From Bacteroides sp. (GTDB taxonomy: Bacteria; Bacteroidota; Bacteroidia; Bacteroidales; Bacteroidaceae), in the NCBI GenBank assembly GCA_023665805.1, contig JAMPDJ010000002.1, positions 122,063 to 186,062 on the forward strand: a stretch of 64,000 nucleotides of DNA, given 5' to 3'. Numbering within the stretch: the first letter of the stretch is position 1; each line of letters begins with the position of its first letter. Below, in pieces: positions 35,259 through 44,322 of the stretch. Below the pieces are notes generated by a model. That model worked only from the letters and a program-made list of their open reading frames with translations, searched no databases and had not been told where the DNA came from. Position numbers and translations under genes: made by a program.

Positions 35259-37811
35259 TTATCCTTTTATTTCAAATGTAACGGTCTCTCCCTCACTGAC
35301 AGGCTTCTTGTTCCTTATCATGGCGTCACCGATGTACAATACGCGTATATCCAATGACCCGCCAAGGACTGTCAGAGATGCCTTGTCCGTATCCACTTTG
35401 CATGTGCCCCATGCATAACCGTTGCTCCAGAAATAGGTTCCGGGAACAGAAGTAAAATGCATCTTCCTGTCAACGCCGGAGTATCCGAAATCACTCATGG
35501 CCAGTATGGTAGCCCAGCTTGCCATGGAACGGGCATAATGGTGGCCGCACTCCGGTTCGCTGAAAGGATTACGCCGGGAACCGTCAAAACGATCGCGGAT
35601 CGCCCTGATGCATGTCATGGCATCATCAGTCATGCCTTCATACATCATGCCCACGGCGGCACAATACTCAAAGCCGGTCATCACCTCGGCGAAATACGGA
35701 AACGGTACTTCCAGACGTCCCTTTGGCCAAGAAGCCATCAGAAGTCCGGCATCATCCCCGATGACATAGGAACGCATATTGTTGAAATGACGACTGAAAT
35801 CGGAAACGAAATTATACTTCATTATGCTCTGCAGAGTGGTACGGATATTGTCCTTGTTGCCCAGATATCCCAAACCGCAGATGTGCGCCATATACTGTCC
35901 CACCAACTGATCCACCAGACATCCCTTGCCCAATTGGAATCCGGGCAAGGCATCACCAGGTGCATTCATGTCAAGGAAGGCAAAAGTATCCGGATCTGTT
36001 ATCTTGTGCTCATAGTATTCGCCGTTGAACAGGTTGGCATCCATCCATGCACTGCCACATTCAAAGAGTTTACGACACTTCTTGGCAAAGGCCCTGTCCT
36101 TCATTGCCAAGGCCATCTCCTCGGCGGCCCTCAAAGCACCCATATACCAGAATCCCATCTGGGGATTGGGACCGAAGTAGTTGACATCCATGGTATTGTG
36201 CTGCGAGCCTTCCATCACTCCGTCCTGATTGCCGTCCCAGCCTTTCTCTATCCAGGCATACGCCAAGACCTTTTTAACCTGTTCCCAGTTTTGTTCCAGG
36301 AATGCACGATCTCCGGACAACTGCCAGTCTCGGTAGAACTTCATCACGCAGCCCATCTGGCCATCGGCAGCGGCGGAGCCGCCTTTCGCGGCTTCGGCTA
36401 AAGGTAACGCGGCACGAAAATTCATAAGTCCGTCCTCTCTTGTCGCATAGTTGAACTCCACATCACGCATAGTGCGGGCAAGTTCGCCGAACAGGAACGG
36501 CGTAGCCATTTCATAATTCCATACATGCGTACAGGAACCCATACATGAACCGTTACGGTCCATCACGCCTTCCCACCCCATAAGGTGACCGCTGGGCAAA
36601 CGGAACACTGTCTGCGAACGCAGAACGGCCAAATTGAACAGCGCGGCTTCCTTGATGACATCCGGATAAGAGCTGTCCAGCAAAGCATTGACAAACAGCA
36701 GAGTTTTGTTTTCCAACTCGCCCATACGAGGCACAACCCTATCGGCCACATCCCAGGCATCACCGTATTGCCGGCTGTAATAGTTGCCTACAATAGAGGA
36801 TGCCCAAGCCTTGCGGTTAGGAAAGTTCCATGTGATATAGAACACGAATGTCTCCGTTTGTCCTGGAGCCACCTTCTTCTTCACGGCAAGCGAAGCCATA
36901 GGATCCGGATCTGCCGAAACCTCACGCTCGGTCATCACCCCGTCCGCGCTGAAGTCGTCCCAGAAGTTAAGGATGGCATTGCACCACGAGTCCGGAGTGG
37001 ACGAAGTGCGGTATGACACATCCCCCTCAGTGGAAGTGCTCAAGGCCACGGTTCCCCATGCAGTATCCAAAGTGTCAACACCTTCCGAATACATGAATAT
37101 GCCTTTAAGTCCCTCGGTCTCGCGATATTCGTTCCGATTGTCCTTGGCTCCAACTGGAATGTAGTCACCCTTCCAGTCGTTAACAAACTTGCTGCCATCC
37201 TTGCCGACAAAATTTCTCATGGAACCGCACACCGATATGTCCATCGGGCTATGTCCGGTATTTGTCACCTCATAGGCCAGCACGGCCACCGGCACACCGC
37301 TGGCATCGGCATCCGCCGGCACCAAGGGATTGAAGCCCTTGATTCTAACCTTCACAGGCATGGAATGGTCCGAAAGGTTGATCTGTCCGAAAGGATAAGC
37401 CCCGTCGAAAGATGCCTCTGCAAAGCGCGGGAAGCCATGGTGATTGGCAGGACGACCGTCATAGTGCAGATACTCATGGTCGTCCATAGGGCCTTCCAAC
37501 AACACCGTTCTTGCCTCATCCTGCCCCTCCTGCTTCATGTACATGGCAAAGAATGGGGCATTGTTCCCCATCGTGACCGTACTGTATTTTTTTGCCGGAA
37601 CATTCATGATTTCCCAATCACGCAACTCCCCCCTGCCGCCCAATGATACGGTACCGGTACCTATGCCACCCAATGGCAAAGCCACCTCAAACAGGTGATT
37701 GCCGTCGTAATGTTTCAATACAGGCCACGCCTTGGGCTTCCATTCCCCGGCAGAGAGCGATGCCGCCGCAAGAAAGGCCGAACAAGCCAACACAGACATT
37801 CTTTTCCTCAT
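35259..37811 (-). CDS. GH116 family glycosidase (GBA2-like)
   Basis: An 850-residue glycoside hydrolase related to non-lysosomal glucosylceramidase. A signal peptide (VLACSAFLAAASLSA) precedes the N-terminal beta domain (ALPLGGIGTGTVSLGGRG). An (alpha/alpha)6 catalytic domain covers roughly 390-810. DGVMEGSQHNTMD carries the likely nucleophile Glu and DDAGLLMASWPKG lies in the catalytic-cleft region. Family members are beta-glucosidases or beta-xylosidases, sometimes on glucosylated lipids. It forms a two-gene unit with the downstream RbsD-like lipoprotein. Confidence 0.9.
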   Translation of the reverse strand: MRKRMSVLACSAFLAAASLSAGEWKPKAWPVLKHYDGNHLFEVALPLGGIGTGTVSLGGRGELRDWEIMNVPAKKYSTVTMGNNAPFFAMYMKQEGQDEARTVLLEGPMDDHEYLHYDGRPANHHGFPRFAEASFDGAYPFGQINLSDHSMPVKVRIKGFNPLVPADADASGVPVAVLAYEVTNTGHSPMDISVCGSMRNFVGKDGSKFVNDWKGDYIPVGAKDNRNEYRETEGLKGIFMYSEGVDTLDTAWGTVALSTSTEGDVSYRTSSTPDSWCNAILNFWDDFSADGVMTEREVSADPDPMASLAVKKKVAPGQTETFVFYITWNFPNRKAWASSIVGNYYSRQYGDAWDVADRVVPRMGELENKTLLFVNALLDSSYPDVIKEAALFNLAVLRSQTVFRLPSGHLMGWEGVMDRNGSCMGSCTHVWNYEMATPFLFGELARTMRDVEFNYATREDGLMNFRAALPLAEAAKGGSAAADGQMGCVMKFYRDWQLSGDRAFLEQNWEQVKKVLAYAWIEKGWDGNQDGVMEGSQHNTMDVNYFGPNPQMGFWYMGALRAAEEMALAMKDRAFAKKCRKLFECGSAWMDANLFNGEYYEHKITDPDTFAFLDMNAPGDALPGFQLGKGCLVDQLVGQYMAHICGLGYLGNKDNIRTTLQSIMKYNFVSDFSRHFNNMRSYVIGDDAGLLMASWPKGRLEVPFPYFAEVMTGFEYCAAVGMMYEGMTDDAMTCIRAIRDRFDGSRRNPFSEPECGHHYARSMASWATILAMSDFGYSGVDRKMHFTSVPGTYFWSNGYAWGTCKVDTDKASLTVLGGSLDIRVLYIGDAMIRNKKPVSEGETVTFEIKG

Positions 37812-37854
37812 AGCTTAATCTCCATTTTGTGATGATTACATAACATATTCATCA

Positions 37855-37862
37855 CAAAGGTA
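37855..37862 (-). promoter_or_regulatory. -7 box of the GH116 unit
   Basis: Minus-strand TACCTTTG, exact consensus, about 43 bp before the GH116 ATG. The nearest TTG lies 23 bp further upstream. Confidence 0.4.
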
Positions 37863-37946
37863 GAGTTTAGGCACAGAAAGCCCGTCAACTATATTTGCCA
37901 ATAATGACACTATTTTTGCAGCAAGCTTTCAATACAGGACATGCAC

Positions 37947-38855
37947 CTATTCAGCCACGCCGACAATGTCTTTCACAGAGGCCACCTTGTGGTCATCCAA
38001 CCATTCGTTCATGCCACGCGCCACCTTGACGGAAATCGCCGGGTCGATGAAATTGGCGGTACCGATTTCCACGGCACTGGCTCCGGCCATGATGAATTCT
38101 ATGGCATCCGTGGCACTGGATATTCCGCCCAGACCAATCACGGGAATCTTCACTCCATGCGCCACCTGGTAAACCATGCGCAGAGCCACGGGCTTCACGC
38201 AAGGACCGGAAAGCCCTCCGGTACCGATGGACAGGGTACGGCGTCGTTTCTCTATGTCTATGGACGTTCCCATGAGGGTGTTTATCAGACTCACGGCATC
38301 GGCCCCTTCCGCTTCCACGGCCTTGGCTATGCTGACGATGTCCGTCACATTGGGTGAAAGCTTCACTATCAAGGTCTTGCCATATGCCTTTCTCACAGCA
38401 CGCACCACACTGGCGGCTCCCTCGGTAGTAACGCCGAAAGCCATGCCGCCATCGTGCACGTTGGGGCAGGATATGTTCAACTCTATGGCATGAATGTCGC
38501 CCAAATCGGCTATGCACTCCGCACAACGGGCGTAGTCCTCCGGAGAAGAGCCTGATACGTTCACCACCATCTGCGTGTCTATCTTGCGAATCAGCGGATA
38601 AATGTTCTCGCAGAAATACCGTACTCCCTTGTTCTGCAATCCCACGCAATTCAGCATGCCGCCGGGAGTCTCGGCCATGCGCGGATAGTCATTGCCTTGA
38701 CGCGGATAAAAAGTGGTACCCTTCACTATTATGCCGCCTATGCCGGTGAGGTCCACCACATCCTGAAATTCTATGCCGTAGCCAAAGGTGCCGCTGGCCG
38801 TCATCACCGGATTCTTCATCTCCAAGGCACCAATGTTTGTAGTCAGATTTGCCAT
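37947..38855 (-). CDS. pyrD: Dihydroorotate dehydrogenase B, catalytic subunit
   Basis: Class 1B enzyme, 302 residues, oxidising dihydroorotate to orotate with FMN and passing electrons to PyrK. ASGTFGYG near residue 20, [15 protein letters not shown] with the class 1 catalytic cysteine, and [16 protein letters not shown] for FMN phosphate are all present. It follows pyrK by 7 bp. pyrF, the next pathway enzyme, is 10 kb away in this window. Confidence 0.96.
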   Translation of the reverse strand: MANLTTNIGALEMKNPVMTASGTFGYGIEFQDVVDLTGIGGIIVKGTTFYPRQGNDYPRMAETPGGMLNCVGLQNKGVRYFCENIYPLIRKIDTQMVVNVSGSSPEDYARCAECIADLGDIHAIELNISCPNVHDGGMAFGVTTEGAASVVRAVRKAYGKTLIVKLSPNVTDIVSIAKAVEAEGADAVSLINTLMGTSIDIEKRRRTLSIGTGGLSGPCVKPVALRMVYQVAHGVKIPVIGLGGISSATDAIEFIMAGASAVEIGTANFIDPAISVKVARGMNEWLDDHKVASVKDIVGVAE

Positions 38856-38862
38856 ACAAAGT

Positions 38863-39645
38863 TTATTCCCAAGTTAGTTCTTTAATGTCGAATACCGGTC
38901 CTTCGGTGCACACGCACACATTACCTTTCACCGTCTTTTCCACACAACAGAGACAGGCTCCCAGGCCACAGGCCATCATATTTTCCAGCGACACCTCGCA
39001 AGGAACGCCGTTTTGTCGTGCATGACGGGCAACGGCCTTCATCATGGGAGACGGGCCGCAGACGGAAATGCGGTCAAAGTGCCGGGTCTCCAATATGGAA
39101 TGCTGTGTAACAAAGCCCTTTTCCCCTGCCGTGCCATCCTCTGTGGTGACATAGACATCGCCTACGCGCTCAAAGTCCTCCAACTGCAGGAGCATATCCT
39201 TGGTACGCGCCCCCAACAGGAAAGTGGGCCGTATACCAATGAGGTTCATCTGCGCACCCATGTAAAGCAATGGAGCAGTACCTACCCCGCCACCTACCAG
39301 AAGGTGCTTCTTCTCCGGACTTACAGGCATGGAAAAACCGTTGCCCAATGGAAGCAAAGCGTTAAGAATGTCGCCTTCCTTCAGGCGTCCAAGGGCACGG
39401 CTACCGTTACCGACCAGTTGAATCAGGAACCATATTTGGTTTGTCCTGGTATCCACATAATTGATACTGATGGGACGACGCAGGAAAGTCTCCTTGCTGC
39501 CATCCACACGCAACTGTGCAAACTGCCCAGGCATCATCTGCGGCAGAGGTGCGGCCGTGTCGGTACACTTGAGCAACACGAAACGGTCGCCAAGCATTTC
39601 ACGCGATACTACTTGCAGGTCTATGATATGCTTCTTCAATGACAT
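38863..39645 (-). CDS. pyrK: Dihydroorotate dehydrogenase B, electron transfer subunit
   Basis: FAD- and 2Fe-2S-containing subunit, 260 residues, linking PyrD to NAD+. [10 protein letters not shown] binds [15 protein letters not shown] binds NAD, and the C-terminal cysteines ([13 protein letters not shown]...CVCTEGPVF) ligate the cluster. First gene of the pyrK-pyrD pair, with a -7 box upstream and the second 23-bp-period array further upstream. Confidence 0.95.
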   Translation of the reverse strand: MSLKKHIIDLQVVSREMLGDRFVLLKCTDTAAPLPQMMPGQFAQLRVDGSKETFLRRPISINYVDTRTNQIWFLIQLVGNGSRALGRLKEGDILNALLPLGNGFSMPVSPEKKHLLVGGGVGTAPLLYMGAQMNLIGIRPTFLLGARTKDMLLQLEDFERVGDVYVTTEDGTAGEKGFVTQHSILETRHFDRISVCGPSPMMKAVARHARQNGVPCEVSLENMMACGLGACLCCVEKTVKGNVCVCTEGPVFDIKELTWE

Positions 39646-39674
39646 GATATACCTTGTTTACATATAATCCGGTA

Positions 39675-39682
39675 TAAAGTTA
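39675..39682 (-). promoter_or_regulatory. -7 box candidate of pyrK-pyrD
   Basis: Minus-strand TAACTTTA (seven of eight consensus positions), about 30 bp before the pyrK ATG, with a TTG 22 bp upstream. Confidence 0.35.
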
Positions 39683-39830
39683 CAAAGAACTTGCGACATA
39701 TCGGCAATAATATCCGAAAAACTTTCCTGGCGTCATAAGCAATCCGGGCACAAGGGAACCGAAAGCACAATAATGCCAACCGTCCACACAGCAATATCCG
39801 GCAGCCCAAATTTGGCTACCTCATTGTCGG

Positions 39831-39900
39831 GAACGTGACCATAGTATAGTCGGGGAATAAAGAATACTATAACCGAGGCACCGTCAATAGTATAGTCAAG
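39831..39900 (-). repeat. Tandem array with 23-bp period and dyad core (array 2)
   Basis: Read on the minus strand, ACCTT is followed by units starting 23 bp apart: GACTATACTAT (from 39898), a degenerate GGTTATAGTAT (39875), GACTATACTATGGTCAC (39852) and a decayed GACAATGAGG. The core GACTATACTAT(A/G)GTC is a near-perfect dyad around the central C. Period, core and the leading ACCTT are shared with array 1 at 9230. It starts right after the methyltransferase stop codon and points towards pyrK, 186 bp downstream. Confidence 0.75.
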
Positions 39901-39905
39901 GTTTC

Positions 39906-40652
39906 CTACTTCTCCGCAAGGTACATCGTGCAAATACCAAAGGTGAAGCGTCGCCACTGCACAGCGGCAAAACCGGCCCTGTACAATATGCCTTCCATCA
40001 CCTCGCCCTGAGGAAAGGCTTCCATCGTAGCGGGCAGATAGGCATAGGCATGACTGTCGCCGCTGACCAACCTCCCAACCAATGGCATGATTACATGGGA
40101 ATACAAATAAAAAAGCTGACGCATGGGAAAGCGTGGCGGCGTGGCCAGTTCCACTATCAACAAATGACCGCCTGGGCGCAACACACGGTACATCTCGGCA
40201 AGTCCGGCATCCAGGTCTTGGAAATTACGCACGCCATAGGCTACGGTAACGGCATCGAACGAGGCATCCGGAAAACTCAGGCGCAGACAGTCGTCCTTAC
40301 GGAAATCCATATGTGTTCCGCGCAGGCTGCCTGCCATTTCCTCCACCTTGCGGCGCGCCACATCCATCATCCCCTCGCTTATGTCCACTCCCACGATCTC
40401 CTTCGGATGCAACAGGCGTGCCGTGAGAATTGCAAAATCGCCCGTACCGGTAGCCACGTCAAGGACTGTCCTGGGAGCATGCTGTCCCAAAGCCCGTATC
40501 GCCTTGGTGCGCCATCCCTTGTCTATGCCGAGACTGAGAGCATGGTTAAGCAAATCATAGGTGGAAGCAATGCCGTCGAACATTGCTTCCACCTGCTGTG
40601 CTTTTTCTCCCTGACGGGAATACGGTTTGATTTTTTCCTGATTATAGGCCAT
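39906..40652 (-). CDS. menG: Menaquinone methyltransferase (UbiE/MenG)
   Basis: SAM-dependent C-methyltransferase making menaquinone from demethylmenaquinone, 248 residues. Motif I is LDVATGTGDFAI; AYGVRNFQDLDAGLAEMYRVLRPGG is the UbiE/MenG signature. Bacteroidales use menaquinone, so a menaquinone role is expected. Third gene of phoH-purC-menG, 14 bp after purC. Confidence 0.93.
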   Translation of the reverse strand: MAYNQEKIKPYSRQGEKAQQVEAMFDGIASTYDLLNHALSLGIDKGWRTKAIRALGQHAPRTVLDVATGTGDFAILTARLLHPKEIVGVDISEGMMDVARRKVEEMAGSLRGTHMDFRKDDCLRLSFPDASFDAVTVAYGVRNFQDLDAGLAEMYRVLRPGGHLLIVELATPPRFPMRQLFYLYSHVIMPLVGRLVSGDSHAYAYLPATMEAFPQGEVMEGILYRAGFAAVQWRRFTFGICTMYLAEK

Positions 40653-40666
40653 GCCTCACCGTGGGA

Positions 40667-41617
40667 TTACTTGTGAGCTTCCAACCATCCGGTCACATTG
40701 CGCTCTATGCGCGCCTTTATATCCCCCTCGCTATCGGCAGGAGCAAACCGGGTACCGGTGATATGTTCATACAATTCTATGTAACGATCGCTCACGCTTT
40801 GTGCATACTCATCGGTAATTTCCGGCATCACATCACCTGGACGGTTCATGAAGTCGTGCTCTATCAACCATTGGCGCACAAACTCCTTGGAGAGTTGCTT
40901 CTGCGGCTGGCCCTGCTCGAACTTCTCCTCATATCCCTCGGCATAGAAATAACGGGAACTGTCGGGCGTATGAATTTCATCGATAAGGATAACCTTGCCG
41001 TCATACTTTCCGAACTCATATTTGGTATCCACCAGTATCAAGCCCATCTTGGCAGCTATCTCACTACCACGCTGGAAAAGGGCACGCGTATACCGCTCCA
41101 TCTGTTCATAGTCGTCCTTGCTCACAATGCCCTGTGCAATGATTTCCTCCTTGCTGATGTTCTCGTCGTGTCCCTCTTCGGCCTTGGTCGTCGGAGTGAT
41201 GATGGGTTCCGGGAAGCGTTCGTTCTCGCGCATGCCGTCCGGCAGACGTACTCCGCAAATTTCGCGGCAACCGTTCTTGTACTCACGCCAGGCAGAACCT
41301 GTGAGATAGCCACGGATAATCATCTCCACACGGAAACCCTCGGCCTTAAGACCAACGGTGACCATAGGGTCCGGAGTAGCCAGTTTCCAGTTGGGAACAA
41401 TGTCGGCCGTGGCATCCAGGAAGGATGCCGCTATCTGATTGAGACATTGTCCCTTGAATGGTATGCCCTTGGGAAGGATGACATCGAAGGCCGAGATACG
41501 GTCAGTGGCCACCATCACCAGAATGTTGCCATTGATGTCATACACGTCGCGGACCTTGCCGTGATAAACACTCACCTGCCCAGGCAGGTTGAAATCGGTA
41601 CGGGTTAATGCATTCAT
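40667..41617 (-). CDS. purC: SAICAR synthase
   Basis: Purine synthesis step joining CAIR and aspartate with ATP; 316 residues, the longer form common in Bacteroidetes and eukaryote-like enzymes. The sequence has [24 protein letters not shown] and [14 protein letters not shown]. It starts 2 bp after phoH. purM lies about 2.7 kb away on the opposite strand. Confidence 0.96.
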   Translation of the reverse strand: MNALTRTDFNLPGQVSVYHGKVRDVYDINGNILVMVATDRISAFDVILPKGIPFKGQCLNQIAASFLDATADIVPNWKLATPDPMVTVGLKAEGFRVEMIIRGYLTGSAWREYKNGCREICGVRLPDGMRENERFPEPIITPTTKAEEGHDENISKEEIIAQGIVSKDDYEQMERYTRALFQRGSEIAAKMGLILVDTKYEFGKYDGKVILIDEIHTPDSSRYFYAEGYEEKFEQGQPQKQLSKEFVRQWLIEHDFMNRPGDVMPEITDEYAQSVSDRYIELYEHITGTRFAPADSEGDIKARIERNVTGWLEAHK

Positions 41618-41619
41618 GA

Positions 41620-42570
41620 TTATATGTTGTCTGTTTGCAGTTTATGCTTGTCGTATGCCTCCACTATCCTGGACACAAGCCTGTGGCGCACTATGTCCTT
41701 ACGGTCCATCCGGATGAAGCCTATGCCGGGAACGTCTTTCAGAATTTCCTGTGCCTCGGCAAGTCCGCTGCGAACCCCTCGCGGAAGATCCACCTGGGAA
41801 CAGTCTCCGGTGACTATCATCTTGGTATTGATGCCCATGCGGGTGAGGAACATCTTTATCTGGGCCGTAGTGGTGTTCTGGGCTTCGTCCAAAATTACGA
41901 CCGCATCGTTCAGGGTGCGGCCGCGCATGAAGGCCAGCGGGGCTATCTGTATGATGTTCTGCTCCATCATTTCCCGCAACTTCTGTGGAGGTATCATATC
42001 CTCCAAGGCATCGTAGAGAGGTTGCAGATAGGGGTCTATCTTGTCCTTCATGTCTCCGGGCAGGAATCCCAGTTTCTCTCCTGCCTCCACCGCCGGACGG
42101 GAAAGGATGATTTTACGTATTTCCTTGTTCTTGAAGGAGCGGACAGCCAAGGCTATGCTCATGTAGGTCTTGCCGCTGCCGGCAGGTCCGGTAGCAAAAA
42201 TCATATCGTTTTCCCGGTAGGCCATTACCAGCCTCTGCTGGTTTTCGCTGCGGGCAGCGATAGGCTTGCCGGTTACACTGTAAACCACAACGCCCTCTGC
42301 CCCGTCACGGCTTGCACGCTCACCGCGCAAGATATGCAGTATGTCCTCCTCAGTCAGGCTATTGTACTTGAGGCAATGTTCCTGCAACTTCTCCACATTC
42401 TCCTGCAGAGCGCACATTTCCAGTTCATCGCCCATGACATGCAGGACATTGCCGCGCGCCACTATGCGCAATTTGGGATACAAGGCCTTTACCATCTGGA
42501 TATTGACGTTGTTCACCCCATAGAATATCACAGGATCCACGTCTTCCAGTATGATATGCTTTTCTATCAT
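41620..42570 (-). CDS. PhoH-like ATPase
   Basis: PhoH family ATPase of 316 residues with an N-terminal KH-like region and a C-terminal P-loop domain. Walker A is [11 protein letters not shown] (about 134-144) and Walker B is [11 protein letters not shown]. The family is linked to RNA metabolism and often neighbours ybeY, which is absent here. Its -7 box (42593-42600) is back-to-back with that of the DUF5715 gene. Confidence 0.9.
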   Translation of the reverse strand: MIEKHIILEDVDPVIFYGVNNVNIQMVKALYPKLRIVARGNVLHVMGDELEMCALQENVEKLQEHCLKYNSLTEEDILHILRGERASRDGAEGVVVYSVTGKPIAARSENQQRLVMAYRENDMIFATGPAGSGKTYMSIALAVRSFKNKEIRKIILSRPAVEAGEKLGFLPGDMKDKIDPYLQPLYDALEDMIPPQKLREMMEQNIIQIAPLAFMRGRTLNDAVVILDEAQNTTTAQIKMFLTRMGINTKMIVTGDCSQVDLPRGVRSGLAEAQEILKDVPGIGFIRMDRKDIVRHRLVSRIVEAYDKHKLQTDNI

Positions 42571-42592
42571 CTGTCTATTGTAGTTTTGAGGA

Positions 42593-42600
42593 CAAAGTTA
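42593..42600 (-). promoter_or_regulatory. -7 box of phoH-purC-menG
   Basis: Minus-strand TAACTTTG, exact consensus, 23 bp before the PhoH ATG. Confidence 0.45.
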
Positions 42601-42610
42601 CAGAATATAT

Positions 42611-42641
42611 TTGGAATATAACCTGTTTTGTACTAACTTTG
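42611..42641 (+). promoter_or_regulatory. Promoter of the DUF5715-aroE unit
   Basis: TTG (42611-42613) and TAACTTTG (42634-42641) with 20 bp between them. The -7 box ends 11 bp before the ATG at 42653, again predicting a very short leader. Confidence 0.6.
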
Positions 42642-42652
42642 TGCCGAAAACC

Positions 42653-43483
42653 ATGAGACGACTGAAGAAAAACTATTACCTGGCTATCTTTTGCAGTTCT
42701 GTCGGAATACTGGGACTGATACGGTGGGCCACGGACAATGAGACCGTGCAGCCCGCAATGCAAGAAACAGAGTTCATGGCCCCGGCAGTCATTAAGGCCG
42801 AAGCCAAAGACAGCCTGCCGGACATCGTGACTGGAACAGATTCCGGACAGGGAACAGACAAGCCGTTCCCCGCACCAAGGGGAAACGCCGGAAAAGCACC
42901 GGCTGACCGACGCCCGCATCCCATATACTCCGTGCCTTCGTATGCAAAGTGTTTTCCGGATATGCAGGATGTGCACATATCCAGCGCCAGGAAACACGGT
43001 GTGCGCCCTGTGCAAAACCGTGCAGAAGCAGAGGAAAGAAAAAAGGAACTGGTATACATAGGATCCAATCCGTATTACAGGATAGACCCAGGCATGTGCC
43101 ATAGCATCCCGTACCTTGTACCACATGCGGCCATGGTGCTGGAGACCATAGCACGCAACTATCTGGACTCACTGCATGTCAAGGGAATTTCCCTGCACAA
43201 GATACTGGTGAGCAGCGTATTGCGGACAGAAGACGATGTCAGGAAGCTAATGTGCACCAACCCCAACGCATCTCCTGAATCATGTCACCGGTATGGCACT
43301 ACTTTCGACATACCGTACAACAGATACCATACCATAGCCCCACCTGACGGATACAGGAGAACGGTACAAAACGACACTCTGAAATGGGTTCTTGCCGAAG
43401 TGCTGCGCGATGTACGAAAGGAAGGAATGTGCCATATCAAATACGAGGTCAAACAGGGGTGCTTTCACATTACGATAAAATGA
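42653..43483 (+). CDS. DUF5715 protein with M15-like metal-binding signature
   Basis: A 276-residue protein with one N-terminal membrane anchor (about 9-23), a Pro-rich linker and a C-terminal domain. That domain carries SCHRYGTTFD (His212...Asp219, with Gly at +3) and a final CFHITIK (His272). This spacing matches the HxxGxxxD plus WH zinc ligands of M15/VanY-type D-Ala-D-Ala peptidases. A periplasmic peptidoglycan role is inferred. The start at 42653 is used because the longer frame (42611) runs through the promoter. Its stop overlaps the aroE ATG. Confidence 0.75.
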   Translation: MRRLKKNYYLAIFCSSVGILGLIRWATDNETVQPAMQETEFMAPAVIKAEAKDSLPDIVTGTDSGQGTDKPFPAPRGNAGKAPADRRPHPIYSVPSYAKCFPDMQDVHISSARKHGVRPVQNRAEAEERKKELVYIGSNPYYRIDPGMCHSIPYLVPHAAMVLETIARNYLDSLHVKGISLHKILVSSVLRTEDDVRKLMCTNPNASPESCHRYGTTFDIPYNRYHTIAPPDGYRRTVQNDTLKWVLAEVLRDVRKEGMCHIKYEVKQGCFHITIK

Positions 43484-44241
43484 AGGAATACGGACTTATA
43501 GGTTTCCCTTTGGGACATAGCTTCAGCAGGAAGTTCTTCACCGAGAAATTCAAGAAAGAGAATATTGATGCCGAGTACTTGAACTTCGAGATTCCCGATG
43601 CAGAGATGTTGCGCGACATCGTCGAGCGGCATCCGCTGCTACAAGGACTCAACTGCACCATTCCTCACAAGGAAGCCATCATCCCGCTCTTGGACGACAT
43701 CAGTCCGGAGGCACGGGAAATAGGTGCCGTAAACGTCATTGTCGTGAAGCGAGGCGCATCATCGGGACAAGCATCCCGTACCGACTTCCAGCTAATTGGT
43801 TATAACAGCGATGTCATAGGCTTCACGCAGAGCATAAGGCCCCTTTTGGCCTCACATCACAGAAAGGCACTGATACTGGGTACCGGCGGCGCATCCAAGG
43901 CTGTACGTCACGGGCTGGAGAGCCTCGGCATAGAGTCCGCATTTGTCAGCCGGCAAACCCGGCCGGGCCGACTGGCCTATGCCGACATCACCCCTGAAAA
44001 GATACAGGAATACCACATAATCGTCAACTGCACTCCGGTTGGCATGTCGCCGCATACCAACGAGGCTCCACCCCTGCCTTACGAGGCATTGACCGCCGGG
44101 CACTTGCTTTACGACCTGATCTACAATCCGTCCGAAACACTGTTCCTGAAAAAGGGGGCAGAGGCCGGAGCCACAACGAAAAACGGGCATGAAATGCTCG
44201 AGTTGCAGGCACTGGCCAGTTGGAACCTATGGAACAGGTGA
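43480..44241 (+). CDS. aroE: Shikimate dehydrogenase
   Basis: Reduces 3-dehydroshikimate with NADPH; 253 residues from Met 43480. LIGFPLGHSFSRKFF holds the shikimate-binding serines, NCTIPHKEAI the catalytic lysine, and LGTGGASKAV the NADP loop. The ATG overlaps the preceding stop (ATGA), so translation is probably coupled. The open frame extends upstream to 43384 inside the DUF5715 gene and is not used. Confidence 0.95.
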   Translation: MKEYGLIGFPLGHSFSRKFFTEKFKKENIDAEYLNFEIPDAEMLRDIVERHPLLQGLNCTIPHKEAIIPLLDDISPEAREIGAVNVIVVKRGASSGQASRTDFQLIGYNSDVIGFTQSIRPLLASHHRKALILGTGGASKAVRHGLESLGIESAFVSRQTRPGRLAYADITPEKIQEYHIIVNCTPVGMSPHTNEAPPLPYEALTAGHLLYDLIYNPSETLFLKKGAEAGATTKNGHEMLELQALASWNLWNR

Positions 44242-44260
44242 TTATTAAAGATGTGTATGC

Positions 44261-44291
44261 TTGCATAACTCATTTTCTTTACGTACCTTTG
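44261..44291 (+). promoter_or_regulatory. Promoter of purM
   Basis: TTG (44261-44263) and TACCTTTG (44284-44291), 20 bp apart, a complete Bacteroidetes promoter. The leader to the purM ATG is about 25 bases. Confidence 0.6.
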
Positions 44292-44322
44292 CGCTCGTAA
44301 TATAAACGTAACAAAACACATT

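Noticed and set aside
39733..39957. A 74-codon minus-strand frame crossing the second tandem array
   Set aside because: It overlaps the end of the menaquinone methyltransferase gene and runs through non-coding repeats whose 23-bp period is not a multiple of three.
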